Of a stretch of 64,000 nucleotides of DNA, positions 20,301-26,861 are shown piece by piece. The stretch comes from an uncultured Gellertiella sp. Its GTDB lineage: Bacteria > Pseudomonadota > Alphaproteobacteria > Rhizobiales > Rhizobiaceae. The translations under genes were made by a program, and so were the position numbers. The stretch lies in assembly GCF_963457605.1 (NCBI RefSeq), contig NZ_OY735138.1:146843-210842 (forward strand), written 5' to 3'. Every line of letters begins with the position of its first letter. The first letter of the stretch is position 1. A model generated the notes under the pieces. That model did not search any database and was not told the DNA's origin. It saw nothing but the letters and a program-made list of their open reading frames with translations.

Positions 20301-21646
20301 GCTCTGCCAAGCGGTACAGCGACGCCGCAACGATGAATCTGATCAATGGCTCGACGGTGTCCAATATCGAGAATGTCACCGGTGGCAATGAGCATGATCA
20401 CCTGCGCGGCGATACCGGCACCAACATCCTGAACGGGAGCGGGGGCAGCGACTTCCTGGAAGGCGGTGCCGGCGACGATATCCTGATTGGGGGTGCGGGC
20501 GGCGACTGGCTGGTCGGCGGTGTGTTCGGCACAGAGTCTGTGTTTGGCGCAATTGGCGGTGACAATGACACGGTCGACTATTCAGGCTCCCGTGCGGCTG
20601 TGACTGTCGATCTCGGGCGCATAACCACCGCGACCTTCCTGCATTTTGGTTACTCCTTCTTCGAGTATGGCCAATTTGCAGCCGGTGGCGATGCACAGGG
20701 CGACCTGCTCCAGAACATCGACAGTGTCAACGGCAGTGCCTTCAACGATACGCTCTCGGGCGATGGCGGCACCAATATCCTGAAGGGTGGCGCGGGAGAC
20801 GATACACTCTCCGGCAATGACGGCAATGACACGCTTTCCGGCGGTCTCGGCCACGATACAATCAACGGCGGCACGGGGATCGACACCCTCGACCTCAGCC
20901 TTGATGCCGCAGATGCCGCGCGTTCGTTCAAGGTGGATCTCGCCGCTGGCGTCGTCTCCCTGCGCGGCGACGCGGGCGATGTGGCGGAAGACACGCTGAC
21001 CGGCATCGAGAATGTACAGGGCTCGAATGTCAGCAATATCCTGCTCGGGGATGACAGCAATAACCGGCTCACCGGCGGGACTGCGAATGACTTTCTGTCC
21101 GGCGGCGGCGGCTTTGACACCCTGGACGGGGGCGATGGTACGGATACGGTCAGCTATAGCCTGATCGCCAGCCAGAAATCCTGTCAGTCAGTCAATGCCA
21201 GCCTGGCAACCGGGTTTGCCTCGGTCGTCACGTCAAGCGGACTGTCGATTGCCAACAAGGACATGTTCATGTCGATTGAGAACCTTGTCGGCTCCAATGG
21301 CAATGACACCCTGACCGGCGACAGCCACAACAACGAGCTGGGTGGCGCAGACGGCAACGACACCCTGAACGGTGGTGCAGGCAACGACATCCTGATCGGC
21401 GGCAACGGCAATGACACATTCGTGTTCTCGATGGGAAGTGGCAAGGACACCATTATCGACTTCACCAACGGAGTGGATATGATCAAGTTGCTGGGCTTTG
21501 CCAATTTGACGTCCTTTGCGGGATTGGCAGCACTGGAAGTTCAGCAAGGCGAAGATGTGCTGATCAACCTGAGCACCAGCGATACGATCACCCTCAGCCA
21601 CACCAAGATCGCAGATCTGCATCTGAACGACTTCCTGTTCGCCTAG
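14330..21646 (+). CDS. Giant RTX-repeat exoprotein (2438 aa), type I secretion substrate
   Basis: No signal peptide is present. The N-terminal ~230 residues are of unknown type. Two hydrophobic stretches (about 232-268 and 288-343) resemble the membrane-active part of RTX pore formers, with Lys273, Lys275 and Lys287 in the loop between them. From about residue 375 to 2320 the protein is calcium-binding GGxGxDxLxG nonapeptides interleaved with roughly 18 modules ending in SIENVxGSxxNDxL. The C-terminus (about 2320-2438) reads GNDTFVFSMGSGKDTIIDF and ends ...LNDFLFA, a serralysin-like uncleaved export signal. With the exporter, adaptor and acyltransferase just upstream this is the evident cargo. 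Whether it is a toxin or an adhesin cannot be decided; no protease or lipase motif was seen. The TAG stop lies in element R4. Confidence 0.9.
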   Translation: MATITEILTASNNIKEQLAQLHNSGATTAAIEVSLLAMLRALPPGMDSDLVLNELLFASPYAELPESATETATEVSYLDEASLSTSETALYYLNGVNNFGNHGPIGIWSGYRFALSEFTHADASKAYKAYLISALSSLVPQLADVGVNLAGAVNSYLVAVNDPSSSSNLVTESKLSIAYQSVWLSSTVLTGVQEATIIGLEAFGFEEAGLALYGYGLFKTFGTARFSAEHWGAAAGGLAKGVGGALAAANIAITLAFLGLYTAQFAYTVEDWKAKEAGGVAVSDTTKAIAGTDLALVAISSGLSIAAGIATLVFPPAGAIIGIAAAVVLLVQEVFDLIVAVVQSVNTTHLPASVLGSATDDTITNQHSLQTWNGLGGNDHFIFDSNFSNATALTLNGGEGTDTIDLSGFNTYKAVTSGRGAAGTIYPTATTIDLAGHSVTITENGSIKKLAQASGFENAIGSKYNDVIYGTAGANVLLGGAGNDKIYGGDGNDILSGGDGTDTLDGGTGIDTVSYQADSNDKAGGLGSAGFDIHLDWGTVQSRYSGNVVDTLVSIENVVGSNANDALTGDGGANVLVGEGGNDWIDGGGGDDTLSGGLGDDKIYGGAGINTVDFSLDTNDNAHGRIISLGDGNGAGSASILLTENLSGAIGGEVDFLYNIQNVVGSAHADYIQGNSDDNKIFAGGGDDYIESRAGNDTLLGSGGHDTLKAGANNDVLSGGGEADTLDGGDGVDTVNYQLDAEDANNGWYIDVAAGKSYWLAGNDVNGTKVFEDTLISIENVVATDYNDFINGSDVANVLVAGGGDDTVYGNGGDDGLLGGGGKDTLRGGAGNDVLSGGGEADTLDGGEGVDAVNYQLDTEDSNNGWYIDLAAGKSYWLAGNDVNGTKVFEDTLISIENVAATDYNDFVNGSDVANVLVAGAGNDTVYGNAGNDVLLGGRGSDTLYGGNNNDILSGGGETDTLDGGAGIDTANYNIDATDNANNWYIDLSAGKAYWLSSSDLSSQHNYDDTLLNIENIVGSDHNNYIIGNAADNLLLARGGNDKLSGGDGNDTLLGGGGQDQLFGDANDDLLSGGAGADVLNGGTGSDTVNYSFDTEDAKHGWYVDLADGHASWLAGSDINGAKTVEDTLTSIENAVGNANNDYLLGDSGSNLLIGLEGNDRLEGRAGDDILLGGAGNDTLVGGTGSDVLSGGLGNDTLIGGDVSGAFDTDADGVNYSQDDADRSRGWKIDLSAGTASYRNASGAYVQEDTLIAITAVVGGGQNDVLTGDSSNNYLSGAEGNDTIYGGGGDDTLLGGAGTNWLYGGAGNDTLIAGARDNVLDGGDGTDIASYSNLIDASSIQYYNSNGGFAGYFAFFDGASASVSAYGGGNRYSTDFLSNIEGFIGSTYNDTLRIINGLNNFQSSGGGGIDTIRFDALAGQTAVYIDLITGETDLVQATQTIKETNLGWTNVYGSSYGDYIRGTSADNKLYGLGGDDALAGGGGADTLDGGDGRDFAIYVGSRDGVIIDLAAGTATGGQATGDVLISIEDLDGSNNNDQLLGNAVGNELRGEGGNDILSGRAGDDTIDGGTDNDTLSGGLGNDTIDGGAGVDTLDLTYDASDRSRGWHVSLAAGTAKVRGVVETAEDTISNIENVTGADGNDFLQGNTGNNVLMGGAGNDILQGEGGNDTLSGGAGNDTIRGSSAGVSTVDYSLDKVWDNTHAHIIDLSLHTTSTQVGGQFVVEDQLGIVENATGGGLNDTINGDGQNNVLDGSAGDDTISGGAGNDTLLGGLGTDTLDGGTNIDTADYSGVASGGVVVSLAAGTGLTLDDGKTDALISIENVTGSNFNDTLSGDGNANLLKGGAGDDTFFTDLGADTLEGGTGIDTANYGNSASGITVNLATNVNVGGDAQGDTLVSVENVTGSRFNDVITGDGGNNMLYGISGADALSGGAGNDILVIGAGSDTVDGGAGIDTLDVVGLQAIGGTGFVLTDAANGTVSNDGYWDVDLAAGSAKRYSDAATMNLINGSTVSNIENVTGGNEHDHLRGDTGTNILNGSGGSDFLEGGAGDDILIGGAGGDWLVGGVFGTESVFGAIGGDNDTVDYSGSRAAVTVDLGRITTATFLHFGYSFFEYGQFAAGGDAQGDLLQNIDSVNGSAFNDTLSGDGGTNILKGGAGDDTLSGNDGNDTLSGGLGHDTINGGTGIDTLDLSLDAADAARSFKVDLAAGVVSLRGDAGDVAEDTLTGIENVQGSNVSNILLGDDSNNRLTGGTANDFLSGGGGFDTLDGGDGTDTVSYSLIASQKSCQSVNASLATGFASVVTSSGLSIANKDMFMSIENLVGSNGNDTLTGDSHNNELGGADGNDTLNGGAGNDILIGGNGNDTFVFSMGSGKDTIIDFTNGVDMIKLLGFANLTSFAGLAALEVQQGEDVLINLSTSDTITLSHTKIADLHLNDFLFA
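16472..17179 (+). repeat. 354-bp tandem module within the RTX gene
   Basis: GATGTCCTGTCGGGGGGCGG begins at 16472 and recurs at 16826, 354 bp (118 codons) later. The two units share most bases over SGGGEADTLDGG, NNGWYID, AAGKSYWLAGNDVNGTKVFE and NGSDVANVLVAG. This is a recent in-frame duplication of one RTX module; more diverged modules continue on both sides. Confidence 0.8.
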
Positions 21647-21764
21647 AGTTTGTCAGGGAAAAGTGGAATCCGGTTTTCCCGCTCAAACTTGTTTGAGCGA
21701 AAAGACAAACGAAAACAAAGGGCACTAGAGTCTGGCTGGTTCAATATGAACCTGACAGACTCTA
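21644..21764. repeat. RIME-like element R4a
   Basis: It begins TAGAGTTTGTCAGGGAAAAG with the stop codon of the RTX gene, has a CGCTCAAACTTGTTTGAGCG stem inside, and ends in a hairpin (arms 21726-21742 and 21748-21764). It is nearly identical to R5 at 38714-38835. Confidence 0.85.
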
Positions 21765-21959
21765 GAGTTTGTGAGGAAAAACACGCAAACGACGATTTGC
21801 GTTTCGAATCCGGTTTGCCCGCTCAAACGAATTTGAGCGGGCAAACTTGTTTGAGCGCGCGAGCTTGTTTGCGTGGGAAAACGACGTGTTGCGCGGAAAG
21901 ACAAACGAAAACAAGGAGCACTGGAGCCTGCCTGGTTCCATCTGAACCTGGCAGGCTCC
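21763..21959. repeat. RIME-like element R4b, expanded tandem copy
   Basis: This second copy starts in the last bases of R4a. It holds extra internal stems (CAAACGACGATTTGCGTTTCG, then CTCAAACGAATTTGAG) and ends in GGAGCCTGCCTGGTTC / GAACCTGGCAGGCTCC (21923-21959). The terminal arms differ from the family at the same places on both sides, keeping the pairing. Confidence 0.75.
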
Positions 21960-22025
21960 CTCCTTGTCACGGCATGCAAGATTGCCGAAAGCCCGACCCA
22001 GCCGCAGGCTGCCTGAGGGCAGGTT

Positions 22026-23957
22026 TCAGGGGTAGCCGCGCGTCAGGTGGACAGGCTTGCCGTCAAGGGTGCCCGACAGGGCCCAGCTCTGGGTGGCGGT
22101 GTCATGACGGTAGGCGAGCTTGCCTTCACGTTGGCCCTTTACGGTCAGATCGAGCGTCAAGGCCGCATCATTGCCGGTCGCCGGTGACTGGATTCCGGTG
22201 CCATCCATGACGATCCCCTGCCAGAAGGAGCAGCCATGGAAGACATAAGCGGTCGTGCCGTCGTCAGCCGATGTCGCGGATATGGTGCCACCGCGATTGC
22301 AGCCCACGCTCACCGGGCTGCTGCCCGACCAGTTGGACAGTCCGATTGATTGCTGCAGTTCGGTTTCCATCGCCCGGGCCAGGGACAGGGGGGCGGCCCT
22401 GCGGGGATGTGTCAGGCTTATGGGCGTGTAGCCCGAGAGGAAGTCCTGTGCGCAATGCATTTCCCGCGCCTTTGGCAGCACGCCTTCAAACAGCAGCTTG
22501 TCCATGATCCTGTCAGGGCAGGCATTGCCCCGGCCCCAGAGGACGTGCGGACCGTTCTTCATGAAGACCCCGTAGCCGTTCCTGACATGGTCGAATACCG
22601 AATAGGCCATCGAAATCGGCGTCACCGGATCGGTATCGCCATTCATCACCAGGGTCGGATAATCGCCGCCGGCAAAGGGTGCCGGCCGCTTTGCGGGCCC
22701 GTTCTGCGGCCAGAAGGCACAGGCAAGCTGCTCGGCAAAGTAACTGCGCACGAGCCGGGGAGCCTTCCTGGCAATGCTTTGGGCCTCCGCCACGATGCGG
22801 CGGGCCCGTGCTTCCGGCGTGCCGGTGCCACTGGAATAGTCGGCACAGGTGATTGCGTAATAGCCGGCCCCGTACCAGGTGGGATCCTCGGTGGCCTTGT
22901 CAGTCTCCATGTCGAAGCCGAGGAGGGAATAGGACAGTTGCAGCATCGGGCTGAAATCGCCGCGCGCCGCCGCAGACAGGGCCCTCAGATAGGCTCCGCG
23001 TTTGGCCGGCGCGAACATGGAATAGGTGGCGCTCAGCGACCACAGGCCATAGGTCAGGGGCCGCTTGACGACCACCCCGTCCGCCAGCACGAAATCCACC
23101 ATGATCGGCCCGCGTTCCAGCCGCCGGGACAGCCGGTCATAGACGCGGCTGGCCTTCTCTCCCATGTCGCGGGCGCAATCCGGCCTGCTGTCGCAGGCAG
23201 AAAGCGTGCGCCCGAGCAGATGTTCGCTGGCCGAGGAATAGGCGGCATAATAGGCCGTGGTACTCAGGTTCAGATCAACAACCCCATCGAGGATGACGCC
23301 GCGCGGGGCTTGCGGAAACCGGGTGGCATAGGTCTGGGCAAACTGGGTTCCGTAGCTCTCGCCATAGAGCCAGACCTTGGGCGCACCGATGGCCTGGCGG
23401 AAATCTTCCGCATCATCGACGGCATCGACGGTGCCGAGATGGCCAAGAAAATCACCGGCCTTGAGTTCGGCAACACAGTCTTGCGCATAGGCTTTTGCTG
23501 CGGCAACCGCCTTTTCCGGCGCGTGCAGCGCCAGATCCGCAGTATCGAACCTGACCTGGGCCACCGGACACTTCAGCCCGTGAACGGCCCCGGTGCCGCG
23601 CTGGTCCATGAACACGATATCGAGATTTTTGGTCAGGCTTTCATCGAAGGCGGACAGATAATAGCTCTCCGCAGAGGCCACGCCACTGGTTCCCGGACCT
23701 CCGACCAGATAGAACAAGACTCCCTTGCTGTCCCCCTTTGCCAGGCTGACGGCAAAGGTGATCTTCATCTTCGGCCCGCCCGCCGCCTGCCGGTTTCGGG
23801 GAACGTCGATCGACACGCAGGTGAGACTGTTCTCCCTACATTTCTTGCCTCCCAGCGTCTTCAGACGGTCTGCCAGGGTACTGTCAGCCCGGGCGGGCAT
23901 CGATGTGAACACCGACGCCAGCCCCAGAAGTGACAGGGCGATCATTCTAGTCAGCAT
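22026..23957 (-). CDS. Exported alpha/beta hydrolase, TAP-like peptidase family
   Basis: The product (643 aa from the chosen start) has a signal peptide (MLTRMIALSLLGLASVF ... ARADS), an alpha/beta-hydrolase core with GGPGTSG and DQRGTG, the nucleophile Ser201 in GESYGTQ, and a C-terminal TAP-like domain (YPTLVMNGDTDPVTP, then GPHVLWGRGNAC with the likely catalytic His). Relatives are tripeptidyl aminopeptidases or proline iminopeptidase-like enzymes; the substrate is not known. GGAGGGAG just upstream supports the start at 23957 over the longer frame to 24029. A perfect 14-bp inverted repeat lies 114 bp upstream. It should act in the periplasm or outside the cell. Confidence 0.85.
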   Translation of the reverse strand: MLTRMIALSLLGLASVFTSMPARADSTLADRLKTLGGKKCRENSLTCVSIDVPRNRQAAGGPKMKITFAVSLAKGDSKGVLFYLVGGPGTSGVASAESYYLSAFDESLTKNLDIVFMDQRGTGAVHGLKCPVAQVRFDTADLALHAPEKAVAAAKAYAQDCVAELKAGDFLGHLGTVDAVDDAEDFRQAIGAPKVWLYGESYGTQFAQTYATRFPQAPRGVILDGVVDLNLSTTAYYAAYSSASEHLLGRTLSACDSRPDCARDMGEKASRVYDRLSRRLERGPIMVDFVLADGVVVKRPLTYGLWSLSATYSMFAPAKRGAYLRALSAAARGDFSPMLQLSYSLLGFDMETDKATEDPTWYGAGYYAITCADYSSGTGTPEARARRIVAEAQSIARKAPRLVRSYFAEQLACAFWPQNGPAKRPAPFAGGDYPTLVMNGDTDPVTPISMAYSVFDHVRNGYGVFMKNGPHVLWGRGNACPDRIMDKLLFEGVLPKAREMHCAQDFLSGYTPISLTHPRRAAPLSLARAMETELQQSIGLSNWSGSSPVSVGCNRGGTISATSADDGTTAYVFHGCSFWQGIVMDGTGIQSPATGNDAALTLDLTVKGQREGKLAYRHDTATQSWALSGTLDGKPVHLTRGYP

Positions 23958-24455
23958 TTCATTCTCCCTCCATTGGAAACGCAGATACTCTGCCGCGCCG
24001 GGCAGCTCCCGCCACTGCAGCAAGCTCAATCAGGCCTGCCTCCACTCCCCCGGAGACAATCCTCCCACGATACCGAATTGTTATGCAATTGAATAACAAT
24101 TCGGTAACGCAAAAGTGAAGAAGGAGCCTGTAGGAATACGGTAACCAGCGATGGCAAAGGGGAGAGGCGGCTGCGCCAGGATGTTTTGCGTCGGCGGCCT
24201 GTTCAGGCGGGGATCGGGTCGCTCGCCCCGGTCGAAAGGCCGGACAGTTCCTCGATCAGCGCCTGGCCACAGAAAGGCAGGCAGCATTCCGAATTGCCCT
24301 CCGCATCGCGCGGTTACCTGTTCCGGTCCTTAATATTAGAAGATAGTGTATCAGAATTCGAAATCGCACCCAAAGATTGACGATGGCAATACCTTCTAAC
24401 ATCTCGAGACTTGCAATATGGTCCGGCCAAGCATGAATACAAAGGGGTGCTGGAC
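23958..24455. other. Divergent intergenic region between hydrolase and GntA-like gene
   Basis: It holds the inverted repeat at 24071-24106, a GC-rich middle, and an AT-rich part (24325-24420) directly before the GntA-like gene that may be its promoter. No coding sequence was supported on either strand. Confidence 0.45.
24071..24106. promoter_or_regulatory. Perfect 14-bp inverted repeat, candidate operator
   Basis: TACCGAATTGTTAT (24071-24084) and ATAACAATTCGGTA (24093-24106) are exact inverse complements around GCAATTGA. It is AT-rich and not followed by a T-run, so an operator is more likely than a terminator. It stands 114 bp upstream of the TAP-like hydrolase start. Confidence 0.6.
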
Positions 24456-25232
24456 ATGGAACAAACCATTTTCCAGGAGAATTTCTATTGCCGGAATGAT
24501 GGAAAGAGCCTGATCGATATCGCCAGCGGGCGGAAGGCAAGCCCCAAGGCGAACTTTATTCATCAGCAGATGCATGGCCTCGTCACCAGCGATCATTTCC
24601 CCTGTGTCGGGGCGAAATCCGCCTTCCAGCGCCGGGCCTACCGGTTCGGCCTGTTCGGGCCGCTTGGCGAGGCCGGGACGACGGCACCGCTGCTTCAGGC
24701 CGTCGGGCGGTTCATGGCCGAGCAACCGGGGATCGATGCCCAGTATTCCACCTTTGTCGCCGCCTTCGACGGTCCTGCCATTGGCAGCGAAGACCAGTTC
24801 GAACAAAGCCTCTGGGGCCAGTTGCAGGCGATCCACGATCTCGACAGCGAAAGCCATGGCTGGGCGGAGGGCCGCAGTCCCGAGCCCGACGATCCGCATT
24901 TTGCCTTCTCCATCGGCGGCAAGGCCTTCTTCCTGGTCGGGCTCAATCCGGCCGCTTCGCGCTGGTCGCGGCGCTTTGCCTGGCCGGTGCTGATCTTCAA
25001 TTCCCATCACCAGTTCGAACAGTTGCGTGCAGAGAACCGCTTTGAACGGATGCAGGCGGTGATCAAGTCGCGGGATGCGGAATTGCAGGGACATGCCAAT
25101 CCGGAAGCGCTGAATTTCGGCATGCGCAGCGAGGCAAGGCAATATGCGGGCCGCGCGGTGCCCGACGACTGGCGTTGCCCGCTCCGGGTCAATCCGGCGG
25201 CCATTGCCGGACAGGCACCTGCGAGGGGCTGA
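24456..25232 (+). CDS. YqcI/YcgG family heme N-hydroxylase (GntA/DcsA type)
   Basis: The family (PF08892) includes DcsA, which N-hydroxylates L-arginine in the D-cycloserine pathway, and GntA of guanitoxin synthesis, a heme enzyme acting on an arginine-derived amino acid. Family stretches visible are FPCVGAKSAFQRRAYRFG, DPHFAFSIGGKAFFLVGLNP, RRFAWPVLIFNSHHQFEQLR, MRSEARQYAGR and WRCPL. The frame opens at 24411; I use the ATG at 24456 (258 aa) because MEQTIFQ resembles the usual start and AAGGGG lies upstream. The LysE/ArgO-type exporter follows 72 bp later on the same strand. Exact substrate is unknown. Confidence 0.82.
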   Translation: MEQTIFQENFYCRNDGKSLIDIASGRKASPKANFIHQQMHGLVTSDHFPCVGAKSAFQRRAYRFGLFGPLGEAGTTAPLLQAVGRFMAEQPGIDAQYSTFVAAFDGPAIGSEDQFEQSLWGQLQAIHDLDSESHGWAEGRSPEPDDPHFAFSIGGKAFFLVGLNPAASRWSRRFAWPVLIFNSHHQFEQLRAENRFERMQAVIKSRDAELQGHANPEALNFGMRSEARQYAGRAVPDDWRCPLRVNPAAIAGQAPARG

Positions 25233-25304
25233 TTCTTCGCCGCTGTACCCGATGGGCAATCTTCTGCCCGTTCCCATCCCTGCCAAACAGAACAGGCCAC
25301 CCGC

Positions 25305-25919
25305 ATGCTCGAACTGTTCCCGGCTGCTCTCTCCGGCCTGCTGCTGATGGCTAGCCTTGTCGTGGCGGTCGGGCCGGAAAACGCCTTTCTGCTCCGCCAG
25401 GGGCTGACCGGCCGGCATGTCGCGCCGGTGGCCGGCGCGGCGATCCTGATCGACATGCTGCTGATCGGGCTCGGGTGCCTCGGGCTCGGTGGACTGATCC
25501 GCGCCCATGCGATGCTGCTTGCCGCGGTCTCCTGGGGGGGCGCGGCATTCCTTGTCTATTATGCGCAAGGGGCCTTTCGCCGCGCGCTTCGCCCCCACGC
25601 GCTCGGGCCTTTGGCTGAGGAGGCTTCGGCCTCGCTCGGCGCAGCCCTGCGGGTTCTGACGGCGGTGACCCTGTTCAATCCCGCCGTGTTGCTCGATACC
25701 GTGCTGCTGGTCGGCGGCACCAGCGCCCGCTATCCCGGCCTGGCGCGGCTTGGCTATTTCGCCGGGGCGAGCCTTGCCTCGACCCTCTGGTTCCTGCTGA
25801 TCTGTTTTGGGGCCCGGTACCTCCGGCGCTTCCTTGCCAGCCCAAGGGTCTGGCGGGTCTTCGAATGTGCCAATGGGGCGATCATGGTCTGGACGGCCTG
25901 GCGGATTGTGCGGGGCTGA
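25305..25919 (+). CDS. LysE/ArgO-family amino acid exporter
   Basis: This 204-aa inner-membrane protein has six hydrophobic segments and the family signature GPENAFLLRQGLTGRH near residues 22-37, close to GPQNAFVLRQG of ArgO/LysE. Such proteins export arginine, lysine or toxic analogues. The gene follows the GntA/DcsA-like N-hydroxylase with the same orientation, so export of an N-hydroxylated arginine-type product or of arginine itself is a reasonable inference. The long antisense frame over this region is a codon-bias shadow. Confidence 0.88.
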   Translation: MLELFPAALSGLLLMASLVVAVGPENAFLLRQGLTGRHVAPVAGAAILIDMLLIGLGCLGLGGLIRAHAMLLAAVSWGGAAFLVYYAQGAFRRALRPHALGPLAEEASASLGAALRVLTAVTLFNPAVLLDTVLLVGGTSARYPGLARLGYFAGASLASTLWFLLICFGARYLRRFLASPRVWRVFECANGAIMVWTAWRIVRG

Positions 25920-26209
25920 GGGCGCAGCCACCCCGCGCCTGTGCTACGCCGTTTTGCAGAGCGGGCGGGTGGCAAGGCTGGCGCCTCGCGCGATGATCCC
26001 GACCAATTGGCGAAGGGCGGTTTTGCGGGATGCGGCACGTAAACAGGCGGCAGAGACAGAATATTTAACGAAGATGCGATATAAGGGCTCATCCGGCCCC
26101 GGAAGGCGTCCTGGCGTGGATCTTTCCACACGCGGCGCAAGGGGACTGGACAGGGCTGCATGATGCTCCCCCGAATTCCCGGCACGACAGGCAAGAGGAC
26201 GGATCCGGC
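25920..26209. other. Intergenic region before cheW, no gene seen
   Basis: These 290 bp separate the exporter from cheW. Short frames exist on both strands but none shows a ribosome site with family likeness. A hairpin-plus-T-run terminator was not seen. Confidence 0.35.
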
Positions 26210-26698
26210 ATGAGCAGCAATGGCCTTATCAATACCACATCGTCGATCGAGATCATCGCCTTCCGGCTGCACAGCCAGGAATTCTGCGTGAAGACCACGA
26301 CGATCCGGGAAATCCGTGGCTGGGGCAAGGCAACGCCGATACCGCATGCGCCGGATTTCGTGCTGGGGATCATGAACCTGCGCGGCACCGTCATTCCGAT
26401 CATCGATCTCGCCCGCAAGCTTGGCATGGCCAGTGTCGCCCCTTCAGAGCGCAGCGCCATCGTGGTGGCCGAAATCCACGGGGTCGCCTTTGGCCTTGTG
26501 GTCGATCAGGTCTCCGATATCCTGACGGTCAATCCCGGGCAGATCCAGCCGGTACCGCCGATCAATATTCCCTCAGGTGCCGAATATGCCGATGGCATCA
26601 TCGTGCGCGACACCGCGCTGATCTGCTTCCTCAATCTCGACCTGATGTTCGATCTCGGCCATGTCCAGGCGCTCGACAGCCTGCCGAAAGTTGCCTGA
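26210..26698 (+). CDS. cheW: Chemotaxis coupling protein CheW
   Basis: CheW links chemoreceptors to the CheA kinase. The 162-aa product carries the two SH3-like halves of the family: EIIAFRLHSQEFCVKTTTI, then HAPDFVLGIMNLRGTVIPII (the NLRG receptor/CheA contact motif) and later VSDILTVNPGQIQPVP. It stands alone rather than in a che operon, next to a diguanylate cyclase/phosphodiesterase gene, so it is probably an accessory CheW. A chemoreceptor gene lies about 10 kb downstream. Confidence 0.93.
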   Translation: MSSNGLINTTSSIEIIAFRLHSQEFCVKTTTIREIRGWGKATPIPHAPDFVLGIMNLRGTVIPIIDLARKLGMASVAPSERSAIVVAEIHGVAFGLVVDQVSDILTVNPGQIQPVPPINIPSGAEYADGIIVRDTALICFLNLDLMFDLGHVQALDSLPKVA

Positions 26699-26861
26699 TC
26701 CCGCTCCGGTCCTTGAATCGCCCATATATCGATGACTGTTGATATTAACCATACGGTTTAAGGGATCAGATGCTTATCTCATATACATTGAATCACATTT
26801 GAACGATCCGGACCCGGCAAACGCAAGCCGGGCTGCCGAAAACAGCAAGTGGATTGAGACA

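Noticed and set aside
14573-20401. Long minus-strand frames opposite the RTX gene
   Set aside because: They mirror the repetitive GGxGxD codons, have no family likeness, and the plus strand has a clear RTX protein with ribosome site and export signal.
21644-21959. CRISPR array
   Set aside because: The region is repetitive but consists of two palindromic elements with internal stems; there are no evenly spaced short repeats with unique spacers and no cas genes.
24396-25931. A 511-codon minus-strand frame
   Set aside because: It spans two well-supported plus-strand genes (GntA-like and LysE-like) and has no recognisable domain; high GC gives long antisense frames.
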